The notes beneath the pieces were generated by a model that was given only the letters and a program-made list of their open reading frames with translations, made no database searches and had not been told where the DNA came from. Shown piece by piece: positions 18,458 through 27,165 of a DNA stretch of 64,000 bases. Made by a program: the position numbers and the translations under genes. The stretch comes from Wenyingzhuangia heitensis. Lineage in GTDB: Bacteria > Bacteroidota > Bacteroidia > Flavobacteriales > Flavobacteriaceae. The stretch is taken from assembly GCF_011762155.1 (NCBI RefSeq), contig NZ_JAASQL010000001.1:1178001-1242000 (forward strand). Reading direction: 5' to 3'. The stretch's first letter is position 1. Each line of letters starts with the position of its first letter.

Positions 18458-18820
18458 ATGGAGATAGCAATTATTGCTCACGATGGAAAAAAAGCAGATA
18501 TGGTTCAGTTTTTAATGGAACACAAAGATTTATTACAAGCCAAAGGAATTAGCTTAATATCTACAGGAACAACAGGCTCTAAAGTTGAGGCTGCTGGATT
18601 AACGGTTCATAGATTTTTATCGGGGCCTTTAGGAGGAGATGCTCAAATTGCAGCAAGAGTGGCAGAAGGAAAAACAGGAATGGTTATTTTTTTTAGAGAT
18701 CCTTTAGAAAAGCACCCACACGAACCAGATATTTTTATGTTAATGCGTTTGTGTGATGTGTACAATGTGCCTTTGGCAACAAACCCAGCAACAGCTACAT
18801 TGTTAATAAAGTCTGTATAA
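18458..18820 (+). CDS. mgsA: Methylglyoxal synthase
   Basis: MgsA converts dihydroxyacetone phosphate to methylglyoxal and phosphate, a bypass of lower glycolysis under phosphate limitation or carbon overflow. The 120-residue protein is close to the minimal domain. Catalytic residues are visible: D61 in GPLGGDAQI (general base; D71 in E. coli), FFRDPL (D81) and PHEPD (H88, D91). STGTTG (about residues 35-40) is the phosphate-binding loop. It stands alone on the plus strand and is followed by its own terminator. Confidence 0.96.
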   Translation: MEIAIIAHDGKKADMVQFLMEHKDLLQAKGISLISTGTTGSKVEAAGLTVHRFLSGPLGGDAQIAARVAEGKTGMVIFFRDPLEKHPHEPDIFMLMRLCDVYNVPLATNPATATLLIKSV

Positions 18821-18840
18821 TAAAGTGTTTATAAAAGATA

Positions 18841-18873
18841 AAAAGACTGCCTAATTGATTTAGGTAGTCTTTT
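18841..18873. terminator. Terminator after mgsA
   Basis: A 14-base stem with one G-T pair (18841-18854 with 18860-18873) and a 5-base loop lies 20 bases after mgsA. A and T tracts on the two sides let it work for the convergent GH16 gene too. Confidence 0.85.
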
Positions 18874-18916
18874 AGTTTTAGCGTTTTAATTTTTTGAATA
18901 TAAAATTAGAATATAT

Positions 18917-19786
18917 TTATTTCAGTTTCCAAGTTCTAACCCAATCATACTGCGTTGTTCTTTGTTCCCAGGTACCACTTTCTACCAATCCACCATCGTC
19001 TGGTAAAGGATTCCAATCATACGTTTCTATAGCCATTTGTAAAAAAGCAGGCATGTCCCATTCTACAGTTGGGTTTAGGGTGTATTTATATTCACCGTCT
19101 AAAAAACATAAAATTTCTGTAGGACTTTTCCACCATGCTCCGTATACATAAAAACGTTCATGATTTTTTGTAGGTGTGTAGACCATTTTTTGATCTCTTT
19201 CACTTTTAGGGTGACAGTTTGTTTTTCTGTGAATTGCATTAGAATGGAAAATACCATCCCAGTTTTTAGCCCATGAGTGTGTTTTTTCGGTCAATCTACC
19301 CACACATTCTTGTATGTCTAATTCTTCTTTTTTCTCACAGTCGTATTTAGACATTAACCAAAAAGTAGAAGACATAACTGTTGCGTTGGCTTTCATTTTT
19401 GTTTCAAAATACCATCCTACTTTACCAGGATATAAAGATCTTACAATAGCTCCTTGGTGTGTAAATGTTTTTCCTTTTTTACGAACTACTTTGTCTAGCT
19501 TGCTAACGGTTACATTCATTTTACCGTCTTTAACCACTACATTTTCTGCTCTAAATAATGCAGGTGCACGACCGTCCCAATTCCAATCATTTCCAATAGG
19601 GTTGTCTTGCCATTTTTTATGATTTAATTTGGAACCTTTAAATTCATCAGACATATTTTTAACCTTTACCCATTTTTTTTCAGTAGGTTTTGGGTCTTGT
19701 CCGTTGGTAAAATAAGGAGTTTTTTGAGCAAAATTGTTTAGCGTAATTAGCAAACAAATAAGAAAAGTTGTTTTAAAGTGCTTCAT
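18917..19786 (-). CDS. Secreted GH16 glycoside hydrolase, agarase/porphyranase-like
   Basis: The 289-residue protein has a signal peptide (to about residue 21, FAQ) and one GH16 domain. The catalytic block is EELDIQE: nucleophile E155, D157 and acid/base E160, matching ExDxxE. FETKMKANATVMSSTFWL upstream and the PxxGNDWNWDGRAP segment are typical of the beta-agarase/beta-porphyranase branch rather than laminarinases. It should cut agar-type or porphyran-type red-algal galactans outside the cytoplasm. It has no lipobox, no carbohydrate-binding module and no T9SS tail. No SusCD pair, sulfatase or other glycosidase is nearby, so it is not in a polysaccharide utilisation locus here. The ATG at 19786 is preferred over 19831 because it starts the signal peptide. 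Confidence 0.88.
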   Translation of the reverse strand: MKHFKTTFLICLLITLNNFAQKTPYFTNGQDPKPTEKKWVKVKNMSDEFKGSKLNHKKWQDNPIGNDWNWDGRAPALFRAENVVVKDGKMNVTVSKLDKVVRKKGKTFTHQGAIVRSLYPGKVGWYFETKMKANATVMSSTFWLMSKYDCEKKEELDIQECVGRLTEKTHSWAKNWDGIFHSNAIHRKTNCHPKSERDQKMVYTPTKNHERFYVYGAWWKSPTEILCFLDGEYKYTLNPTVEWDMPAFLQMAIETYDWNPLPDDGGLVESGTWEQRTTQYDWVRTWKLK

Positions 19787-19911
19787 GTTAGTTCTTAAAA
19801 AAGTTATAAGACTAAAATAAGAGAGATACATTTTAAAGCAGGGGTTAAATGTTTTATAAAGTATTATAAATGATGAATATAGGATGTGTACAGTAATTGT
19901 TGATATCTAAA

Positions 19912-22182
19912 CTATTCAATACTGTCTTTGTCTTTTTTTCTTCCAAACAAACGAGTAAAAAAGTTTCCTTTTTTCTTTTTGGTTTTTTCGTTTTTATCAA
20001 AAATGTCAAAGAATTTCTCTATGGTGTTTTCTTCTCTGTAAAACTCACAATCACAGTCTTTTATAATATCGTCATCAAACTTAGGGAATTTAGCAGCTAA
20101 GGTTCTGTTTACTTTTTTGTCTATGTATTTGTGACTTGCTATTTTACCGACGATAGGCAAGGCTGCAACTGAACCTCCTCCAATTCTAGAAGGTAAATGT
20201 ATGCTAGGATATTTGCATCCCACCCAAGCACCAATAACAATATCTGCATTAAAACCAATAAACCAAGAATCGCTATAGTCTTGAGAAGTTCCTGTTTTTC
20301 CTGCCCAATCTCCGTGGGTAGTATAACTTGTTTTTAATCGAATAGCAGTTCCGTTGTCTACCACACCTTTTAACAAATATTGCATGGTTTCTAAAGTTTT
20401 ATGACTTAAAACAGGTTCTTGCTTTTTGTTTGTTGCTTTGTGTTGGTAGATAATGTTACCCTGATGATCTTTTATAGTACTAATATAATAAGGCTCTACA
20501 TTGTTAGATCTGGTAGCAAAAGGAACATAAGCATGCACCATTTTTTGCAAAGAAAAACTGTTGGTTCCTAAAGCTGTAGATGGGTTTGGATTCAACTCTT
20601 TGTCTAACCCTAAAGCATTTGCGGTTTCTTGCAATTTGCTATGTCCCACATCAAAATAAGTAGCTACCGTAGGAATGTTTACACTTTTAGCCAAAGCACC
20701 TACCATACTGTAATACCCACCGTTGGTATGATCGTAATTTTGTGGTTTCCAGTTATCGTAATCTGTATATGTTTTTTCTTCGTTGTTAATCCAATCACAA
20801 GGTTTGTTTCCTTTTTCTAAAGCAGCCGCATATACAATGGGTTTAAAGGTAGAAGCAGATTGATGTTCACTGGTGATTAAATTATAAGGTAAATATTCAA
20901 AATTATTTCCTCCTACATATATTTGAATAGCTCCAGTTTTAGGACTTACTCCATAAATTGCAGCGTTGATCATTTTTAAATAATGACTAATAGAGTCTAA
21001 AGCAGAATATTTGTGCTCTTTCTCTTCCCAATCAAACACAGCGGTTAATCGTTTTTCTTTAGAACGTAATTTTAAATCGTTCTCCGAAATTCCTTTGTTT
21101 TTTAACGTTTTGTATTCTTTAGTTTGATGCCATTCTGACTGTATTAATTGCTGAATCTCTTTTTTGTGTTTTAAAATGTTCCAATAAGAATCCATTGATT
21201 TTTGCAGCTTTTTTAAATGCTCTTCTCTAGCCTTTAAAGCTTGCGTTTGCAATTCCGCATGCAGTGTGGTTTCTATTATCAATCCATCTTTTTCTACATT
21301 CCAAGCAGTTCCGTCTTCTTTTAGAGTGTTGTTAAGCAATTCTGTGGCTTTGTTTTTTACATGGTATAAAAAATAACCGTTAGGATTGTGGTTGATAATG
21401 TTGGTATAAGCCGTACTGATGTCTTTTCTGCTAGAGGTGTCATATTCTTCTTCAGAAATAAAATCAGCTTTTAACATCTGATGTAAAACAACATTTCTTC
21501 TACGCAATGCATTTTCTGGATGCTTGTTAGGGTTGTAGTATGAATTTGCTTTTAACATTCCTACCAAAATAGCAGATTGCTCTAAAGAAAGTTTATCTGT
21601 AGAAACAGAAAAATAACGTTGAGCGGCAGATTCTATTCCGTATACATTTTCACCAAAAGGAACGGTGTTAAAATACAATGTTAAAATTTCGCTTTTAGAG
21701 TAAATGTTTTCTAATCTGTTGGCTAAAATGGCTTCTTTGGTTTTGTTGACCGGCATAGAAAGCACAGAAAAATCTTTTCTTTTAAAGATGTTTTTAGCCA
21801 ATTGTTGTGATATGGTACTACCGCCACCTGCAGATTGATTTCCTAGAATAATTGTTTTTACAATAACTCTAAGCAAAGCTGTTTTATCAATTCCTTTGTG
21901 CTGATAAAAACGACTGTCTTCTGTAGCTATTAAAGCATTGATTAAATGTTTGGGAAGTTGATTGTAGGTAACATTGGTTCTATTGGTTAAAAAGAATTTC
22001 CCAATAATTTTAGCATCGCTACTATAAACTACACTGGCTTGTGCTTGTTTTATTTCTGTTAATTCTTTTTTGTTGGCAATAGGGCCAAAACCTCCTATGT
22101 AGACCAGTCCAATAAACAAGCCAAGTAATACAACTCCAAGAATACCAAGTTTAAATAGAAAACGAAAAAGCCAACGGATCAT
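19912..22182 (-). CDS. Class A penicillin-binding protein (bifunctional glycosyltransferase/transpeptidase)
   Basis: The 756-residue protein has a membrane anchor (~8-30), a GT51 domain (ATEDSRFYQHKGIDK, E88; GGGSTISQQLAKN) and a transpeptidase domain with all three motifs: SASTFKP (SxxK), KSVN (SxN) and AGKTGTSQDY (KTG). It polymerises lipid II and cross-links peptidoglycan on the periplasmic side. A short basic tail (KNEKTKKKKGNFFTRLFGRKK) ends the protein. It is the last gene of a run with truA, the ABC exporter and ridA (9 bases after ridA). It is PBP1A-like, somewhat shorter than the E. coli enzyme. Confidence 0.95.
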   Translation of the reverse strand: MIRWLFRFLFKLGILGVVLLGLFIGLVYIGGFGPIANKKELTEIKQAQASVVYSSDAKIIGKFFLTNRTNVTYNQLPKHLINALIATEDSRFYQHKGIDKTALLRVIVKTIILGNQSAGGGSTISQQLAKNIFKRKDFSVLSMPVNKTKEAILANRLENIYSKSEILTLYFNTVPFGENVYGIESAAQRYFSVSTDKLSLEQSAILVGMLKANSYYNPNKHPENALRRRNVVLHQMLKADFISEEEYDTSSRKDISTAYTNIINHNPNGYFLYHVKNKATELLNNTLKEDGTAWNVEKDGLIIETTLHAELQTQALKAREEHLKKLQKSMDSYWNILKHKKEIQQLIQSEWHQTKEYKTLKNKGISENDLKLRSKEKRLTAVFDWEEKEHKYSALDSISHYLKMINAAIYGVSPKTGAIQIYVGGNNFEYLPYNLITSEHQSASTFKPIVYAAALEKGNKPCDWINNEEKTYTDYDNWKPQNYDHTNGGYYSMVGALAKSVNIPTVATYFDVGHSKLQETANALGLDKELNPNPSTALGTNSFSLQKMVHAYVPFATRSNNVEPYYISTIKDHQGNIIYQHKATNKKQEPVLSHKTLETMQYLLKGVVDNGTAIRLKTSYTTHGDWAGKTGTSQDYSDSWFIGFNADIVIGAWVGCKYPSIHLPSRIGGGSVAALPIVGKIASHKYIDKKVNRTLAAKFPKFDDDIIKDCDCEFYREENTIEKFFDIFDKNEKTKKKKGNFFTRLFGRKKDKDSIE

Positions 22183-22191
22183 GTGTTAGTT

Positions 22192-22572
22192 TTATAAATG
22201 AGCAATGATAGAAATTTCGATGTTTACATTTTTAGGTAGCTTGGCTACTTGTACACATTCGCGAGCAGGAGCCGTATCTTCGTTAAAATAACTGGCGTAT
22301 ACTTTATTGATTTCTGCAAAATCATCCATATTTGTTATAAAGATAGAGGCTTTAATTACGTTTTCAAAAGTAGCACCAGCTTCTAACAAAATGGCATGAA
22401 TGTTTTTCATTACCTGATGAGTTTCATCAACAATATTGTTGGTCACAACATCACCCGTTTTTGGATTGATAGCTATTTGTCCAGAAGCATATAAAATTCC
22501 GTTTACAGAAATGGCTTGGTTGTAAGGCCCTAAAGGAGCAGGTGCATTGGTTGTTTGGTAAATCTTTTTCAT
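22192..22572 (-). CDS. ridA: RidA family enamine/imine deaminase
   Basis: RidA hydrolyses reactive 2-aminoacrylate and related enamines released by PLP enzymes, which protects other PLP enzymes. The 126-residue protein has the family's usual length and motifs: N-APAPLGPYNQAI, LYASGQIA, the IKASIFITNMDDF segment and the catalytic arginine in PARECVQVAKLP. It lies 3 bases after the ABC exporter and 9 before the penicillin-binding protein, so it is part of the same operon, although no functional link is evident. Confidence 0.96.
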   Translation of the reverse strand: MKKIYQTTNAPAPLGPYNQAISVNGILYASGQIAINPKTGDVVTNNIVDETHQVMKNIHAILLEAGATFENVIKASIFITNMDDFAEINKVYASYFNEDTAPARECVQVAKLPKNVNIEISIIAHL

Positions 22573-22575
22573 AAA

Positions 22576-24345
22576 TTAAGCTATTTGTTGATTCGAAAAT
22601 TGTTTGTCGTGTAAGTTTTTGTAATACCCATCTGCAATGTGTATCAATTCCTGATGTGTACCTTGTTCAACAATATTCCCTTTGTCTAATACAATAATTT
22701 TATCGGCATTTTTTATGGTTGCTAACCTGTGTGCAATAACAATACTCGTTCTTCCTTCGGTAATTTTATCAATAGCAAACTGAATCATTTGTTCTGAATG
22801 TGAATCTATAGAGGAAGTAGCTTCGTCTAAAATTAAAATACTTGGGTTAGATACATAGGCTCTTAAAAAGGCAATCAACTGTCTTTGTCCAGAAGAAAGC
22901 ATAATACCACGTTCTTTAACATTGTATTCAAAACCACCAGGCAAACTTTCAATAAACTTAGAAATACCTATTTGAGAAGCAGCATCTTTTATCTCATCCA
23001 TAGAAATTTCTTCTTTTTGTAAACCAATATTATTGTAAATACTGTCTGAAAACAAAAATACATCTTGTAGCACAATGGCAATTTCATTTCTCAAAAAGTT
23101 TAAATCGTATTCCTTTACAGAAGTTCCGTCTACTTTAATAGAACCACTATCTACATCATAAAAACGATTGATTAAATTGATAATGGTAGATTTTCCTGCT
23201 CCTGTAGCACCAACAATAGCTACGGTTTCTCCTTGTTTTACTTCAAAAGAAACACCATTTAAAATAGGTTCGTTTTTAATATAACTAAAAACTACATTTT
23301 TAAAACTAATGGCTCCTTTTATGGCTTTAGGCTGGTGGGTTCCTTGTGTGTCTATATGGCTTTGGGTATCCATAATTTCAAAGACTCTGTCTCCGGCAAC
23401 CATTCCCATTTGTAAAGTTGTAAACTTATCGGCAATTTGTCTTAGGGGTCTAAATAACATTTCTGTCATCATAATAAAACCTACAATTTCTCCTTGAGTC
23501 ACATTTCCGTCAATGGCTAATTCTTTACCCCCAAACCAAACTAATAAACCAATCGCTATAGAGGATAAAACTTCGGCAACAGGATAAAAAATAGAAAAAT
23601 ACCAAACTGTTTTTATGTGAGCAGATCTATGTTTTTTATTGATTTCTTGAAATTTATCATGTTCAATTCTTTCTCTATTAAAGAGTTGAACAATTTTCAT
23701 TCCTGTAACTCTTTCTTGTACAAAACCATTTAGGTTAGCTACTTGAACTCTAACTTCTTGAAAAGCGGTTTTAATTGCTTTTTGAAAAATTTTGGTAGCA
23801 TAAATTAAAATGGGCAAAACAACAAAGGCAATTAAGGCCAATTTCCAGTTAATGTAAAGCATCATTATAGCGACAAAAATCATTTTTAGAATGTCGTTTA
23901 CAATCATAAACAAACCTTGGCTAAAAAACTGAGCTATGGTTTCAACATCAGAAACCACTCTAGTTACCATTTTACCTACCGATGAATTGTTGAAATAAGC
24001 CATGTTAAAAGAGAGTACATGTTTAAACAATTTGGTTCTAATATCTTTAATTACATTTTGCCCCAATAAATTGGCTAGATAGATAAAGATAAGTTGAAAG
24101 AAAACTTCGGCAATTAAGGCTGCCAAAATAATAATAACAAGAGTTAAAAAACCTTCTTCTGTTTTGGTGTACACATAATTATCTATGGCATTAATAATTA
24201 AATAAGGTCGTAAAGCACCTATTCCTGCTAATAGAACAGAAGAGATTCCAGAAAAAATAAATAAAGATTTGTACGCTGAGGCATAGCTCATAATACGACT
24301 AAAGACAGAAAGGTCGAATACGTTTGTTTTTTTATTTGATGCCAT
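22576..24345 (-). CDS. ABC exporter, fused membrane and ATPase domains
   Basis: The 589-residue half-transporter has six transmembrane helices (about residues 20-310) and a nucleotide-binding domain (~345-580) with Walker A GATGAGKST, Q-loop, signature LSSGQRQ, Walker B ILILDEATSS and the switch histidine (VIAHRLAT). It should work as a homodimer. The MsbA/LmrA-type architecture exports lipids, peptides or drugs; the substrate cannot be told. Its first 14 bases overlap the end of truA, which suggests coupled translation. The following penicillin-binding protein hints at an envelope role, but that is inference. Confidence 0.93.
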   Translation of the reverse strand: MASNKKTNVFDLSVFSRIMSYASAYKSLFIFSGISSVLLAGIGALRPYLIINAIDNYVYTKTEEGFLTLVIIILAALIAEVFFQLIFIYLANLLGQNVIKDIRTKLFKHVLSFNMAYFNNSSVGKMVTRVVSDVETIAQFFSQGLFMIVNDILKMIFVAIMMLYINWKLALIAFVVLPILIYATKIFQKAIKTAFQEVRVQVANLNGFVQERVTGMKIVQLFNRERIEHDKFQEINKKHRSAHIKTVWYFSIFYPVAEVLSSIAIGLLVWFGGKELAIDGNVTQGEIVGFIMMTEMLFRPLRQIADKFTTLQMGMVAGDRVFEIMDTQSHIDTQGTHQPKAIKGAISFKNVVFSYIKNEPILNGVSFEVKQGETVAIVGATGAGKSTIINLINRFYDVDSGSIKVDGTSVKEYDLNFLRNEIAIVLQDVFLFSDSIYNNIGLQKEEISMDEIKDAASQIGISKFIESLPGGFEYNVKERGIMLSSGQRQLIAFLRAYVSNPSILILDEATSSIDSHSEQMIQFAIDKITEGRTSIVIAHRLATIKNADKIIVLDKGNIVEQGTHQELIHIADGYYKNLHDKQFSNQQIA

Positions 24346-25084
24346 TTTTTATAGTGTCTGGGTATGTTATTTCGGTTAAAAAAAGTCCGTGTGCAGGTGC
24401 CGAAGCTCCAGCATTTGTTCTGTTTTTACTTTCTATAATTGTTTTAATTTCTTCGGAGTTTATTTTTCCTAAGCCTACATTAAATAAAGTACCTACAATA
24501 GCTCTAACCATGTTACGCAAAAAACGATCTGCAGAAATGTGAAAAACCAATTGGTTTCCATTTAAAATCCATTCTGCTTTGTAAATGTCGCAGTTGTATG
24601 TTCTTACATCTGTTTTAGATCTAGAAAAACATTTAAAATCAGTATAGTCTAGCAAATAACTTGCCGATTTGTTCATCGCATCAATATTTAATTTTTTATT
24701 GATTTGCCACTCAATATCCGTCGTAAAAGGACTTTTTCCTAACAATATTTTGTACTCGTAACTTCTTTTGGTTGCATCAAAACGGGTGTGTGCATCTTTG
24801 TGTACTTTAAATAATTGATGAAACACAATATCATCTGGCAATAAAGAATTGATTTTGTAACAATAAACTTCTGAAACTAAATCTAAATCAATATCAAAAT
24901 GAATAAACATTTGAGAGGCATGAACACCTGCATCTGTTCTACCTGCAGCCACTACTTCTGTAGGGGTTCTTAAAATGGTAGTTAGTGTTTTTTGTACCAC
25001 TTCTTGCACACTAATTGCATTGGGTTGAATTTGCCATCCGTGGTAATTTTTCCCTAAATAAGAAAGTTCTGCAAAGTACCTCAA
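24332..25084 (-). CDS. truA: tRNA pseudouridine synthase A
   Basis: TruA makes pseudouridine at positions 38-40 in the anticodon arm of tRNAs. The 250-residue protein has the catalytic motif AGRTDAGVHA (catalytic aspartate near residue 50), plus RSYEYKIL and FLRNMVRAIVG typical of the family. It is the first gene of a minus-strand operon that continues into the ABC exporter (14-base overlap), ridA and the penicillin-binding protein. Confidence 0.97.
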   Translation of the reverse strand: MRYFAELSYLGKNYHGWQIQPNAISVQEVVQKTLTTILRTPTEVVAAGRTDAGVHASQMFIHFDIDLDLVSEVYCYKINSLLPDDIVFHQLFKVHKDAHTRFDATKRSYEYKILLGKSPFTTDIEWQINKKLNIDAMNKSASYLLDYTDFKCFSRSKTDVRTYNCDIYKAEWILNGNQLVFHISADRFLRNMVRAIVGTLFNVGLGKINSEEIKTIIESKNRTNAGASAPAHGLFLTEITYPDTIKNGIK

Positions 25085-25310
25085 TTGCTCGTTTTTTTAG
25101 AATATAAAGGTATTGAATTAAGAGATTACAATCAACACAATATGTGGTTGATGTTGATGTAGGTTTTAAAGAGAATTGTTAGGAAATTTATGTAGATTTT
25201 AAAATAGATAAATACATTATATTTAGCTTTAAAACAGACTAAATATTTTTATTAGTTTGTTTTGGGAGGGTTGTAACTAGTTTTAATGATATAAAAATTA
25301 AAGAAAAATT

Positions 25311-25889
25311 ATGGAAAATACTTTGGTAGAATTAATGTCAAATTTTATTAATCTTACGGATGATGAAAAACAAGGAATTAAAGAGGCTTTTCCTATTAAA
25401 ACATTTGCTAAAGATATTTTTTTGTTAAAAGAAGGACAGGTAGCAAAAGATGCTTTTTTGGTTATTAAAGGATGTGTGAGGGAATATTCTATTGAAGATG
25501 GAGAAGAGGTTACCTCTGGTTTTTATACAGAGTTTCAGTCTGCTGTTAATTTTGATAGTATGGCAAATAGCAAACCCTCAAAATATTGCTTTGCTTGTAC
25601 AGAAGATACAATTGTTGCTGTTATGAATGCTGAAAAAGAAAATGCTTTGTATAAAAAATTTCCTCGTTTTGGAGAAGTATGTAGAGTAGAAATGGAAAAA
25701 ATGCTAGGAGCAAGTCAAGAAGAATTTTTAACGTTTAAAAAAGCCACCCCAAAAGAACGTTACTTGAATTTATTAAAAAATAGACCCGATTTAATAAACA
25801 GAGTACCTCAATACCAATTAGCAAGTTATCTTGGGGTAAAGCCTGAAACACTTAGTAGAATTCGAAAAAGAGTTTCTATGAGTGATTAA
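25311..25889 (+). CDS. Crp/Fnr-family transcriptional regulator
   Basis: The 192-residue protein has a cyclic-nucleotide-binding-type beta-roll (about 10-115) and a C-terminal helix-turn-helix in the Bacteroidota form ATPKERYLNLLKNRPDLINRVPQYQLASYLGVKPETLSRIRKR. No cysteine cluster for an Fe-S sensor is present, so it is not an Fnr oxygen sensor. The ligand is unknown, since many Bacteroidota homologues lack the cAMP residues. It stands alone; its stop codon overlaps that of the convergent outer-membrane protein gene. Its targets are unknown. Confidence 0.92.
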   Translation: MENTLVELMSNFINLTDDEKQGIKEAFPIKTFAKDIFLLKEGQVAKDAFLVIKGCVREYSIEDGEEVTSGFYTEFQSAVNFDSMANSKPSKYCFACTEDTIVAVMNAEKENALYKKFPRFGEVCRVEMEKMLGASQEEFLTFKKATPKERYLNLLKNRPDLINRVPQYQLASYLGVKPETLSRIRKRVSMSD

Positions 25890-26500
25890 AAATTGAATCC
25901 GAAGTTAAGACTCGGTTCAAAAATATGCTTTGGAGCACCATTTTCTATAGCTGAAAAATCTGTAGGATAATTCGTGTCTATAGGCCAGTATTTTAAAGCC
26001 AATGCAGGTTCTAAATACCAACGTTTGTTAAAAAACTCTAAACGATAACCTGCTGCTAATTGAAGGTATAATTGAAATCCTTTTTGAATTTGATCGTTAT
26101 CACTATTGTAATATTGTTTTACAAAAGGAGTTGCTTGTACAGTGGTAAATGCTCCTTTCCAAATAAAACGTTGGTATCCAAAACCAATTCCCAAAGCTCT
26201 TACGTAGCCAGGGTAAAATTCTTTGGAATTTCCATAAGTTCCTAAGGGTTCCGAATATTTCCAAGTATTAAACTCTATAAAAATTCTATCTTTTTTGGTC
26301 AATCTATTTCCATAGGTTAGCAAGTAGTAATTAGGAGAGTCTTCTAATAAATTACCCAACATAAAAAAAGAGGATCCTATACTGTGTTTGTATTTAATTG
26401 GAGCCTCTATATGCGGCAATGTATTTTTTGTAGAGTTTTTGTTTTGAGCTTTAACTAATGCAAAAGTTAGCAGTACTGTAATTAATAAAGTAGTTTTCAT
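25886..26500 (-). CDS. Predicted outer-membrane beta-barrel protein, unknown function
   Basis: The 204-residue protein has a signal peptide (MKTTLLITVLLTFALVKAQ). The rest consists of alternating aromatic strands and ends in NFGFNF, a terminal phenylalanine typical of outer-membrane barrels. About eight strands are plausible. I do not recognise the family. It converges on the Crp-like gene with a 4-base overlap at the stop codons. Confidence 0.75.
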   Translation of the reverse strand: MKTTLLITVLLTFALVKAQNKNSTKNTLPHIEAPIKYKHSIGSSFFMLGNLLEDSPNYYLLTYGNRLTKKDRIFIEFNTWKYSEPLGTYGNSKEFYPGYVRALGIGFGYQRFIWKGAFTTVQATPFVKQYYNSDNDQIQKGFQLYLQLAAGYRLEFFNKRWYLEPALALKYWPIDTNYPTDFSAIENGAPKHIFEPSLNFGFNF

Positions 26501-26670
26501 ATTTATAGTTAGATGATTTTATATGACAAATTTATGTTCTTACTAAAACTTGTTCATTGACTATCGTCAAGAAATAAAAACACTGGGGTTATAGTATTAA
26601 AAACTTATTTTTCTAGTTATTAGAGTGCGATACAAGTGTTAAATACAGGAAAATTATCGATTTTTGTACT

Positions 26671-27165
26671 ATGAAAATATTATTACTTTCTGATACCCAT
26701 AGTTATATAGATGAAGCTGTTTTAAAATATGTACAACAAGCCGATGAGGTTTGGCATGTGGGAGATATTGGATCCATTGCAGTTACCGATAAAATTAAAG
26801 AATTAAAACCTTTAAGGGCTGTATATGGCAATATTGACGGGACGGAGGCAAGGGCAGAGTTTCCTTTAGACAACAGGTTTACGGTTGCGGGCTTAGATGT
26901 TTGGATGACTCATATTGGAGGATATCCTAATAAGTACAATGTTAGAATTAAAATGCAGATAAAAGAAAACCCACCAAAATTATTTATTAGTGGGCATTCA
27001 CATATTTTAAAAGTACAATATGACCATAAGTTGAGTTTACTACATATGAATCCTGGTGCAGTGGGTAAGCATGGTTTTCATCAAGTAAGAACTATGCTAA
27101 GGTTCCAAATTATTAAAGGAGAGGTTTCTAATCTAGAAGTAGTAGAACTAGGAAAAAGAGCTTAA
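26671..27165 (+). CDS. YfcE/MJ0936-type metallophosphoesterase
   Basis: The 164-residue calcineurin-like phosphoesterase has the metal-binding motifs SDTHS (D7, H9), VGDIG, YGNID and the late SGHSH with HMNPGA. YfcE-type enzymes hydrolyse small phosphodiesters in vitro with two metal ions; the natural substrate is unsettled. It is cytosolic. Its stop codon overlaps that of the convergent acyl-CoA synthetase by 4 bases. Confidence 0.93.
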   Translation: MKILLLSDTHSYIDEAVLKYVQQADEVWHVGDIGSIAVTDKIKELKPLRAVYGNIDGTEARAEFPLDNRFTVAGLDVWMTHIGGYPNKYNVRIKMQIKENPPKLFISGHSHILKVQYDHKLSLLHMNPGAVGKHGFHQVRTMLRFQIIKGEVSNLEVVELGKRA

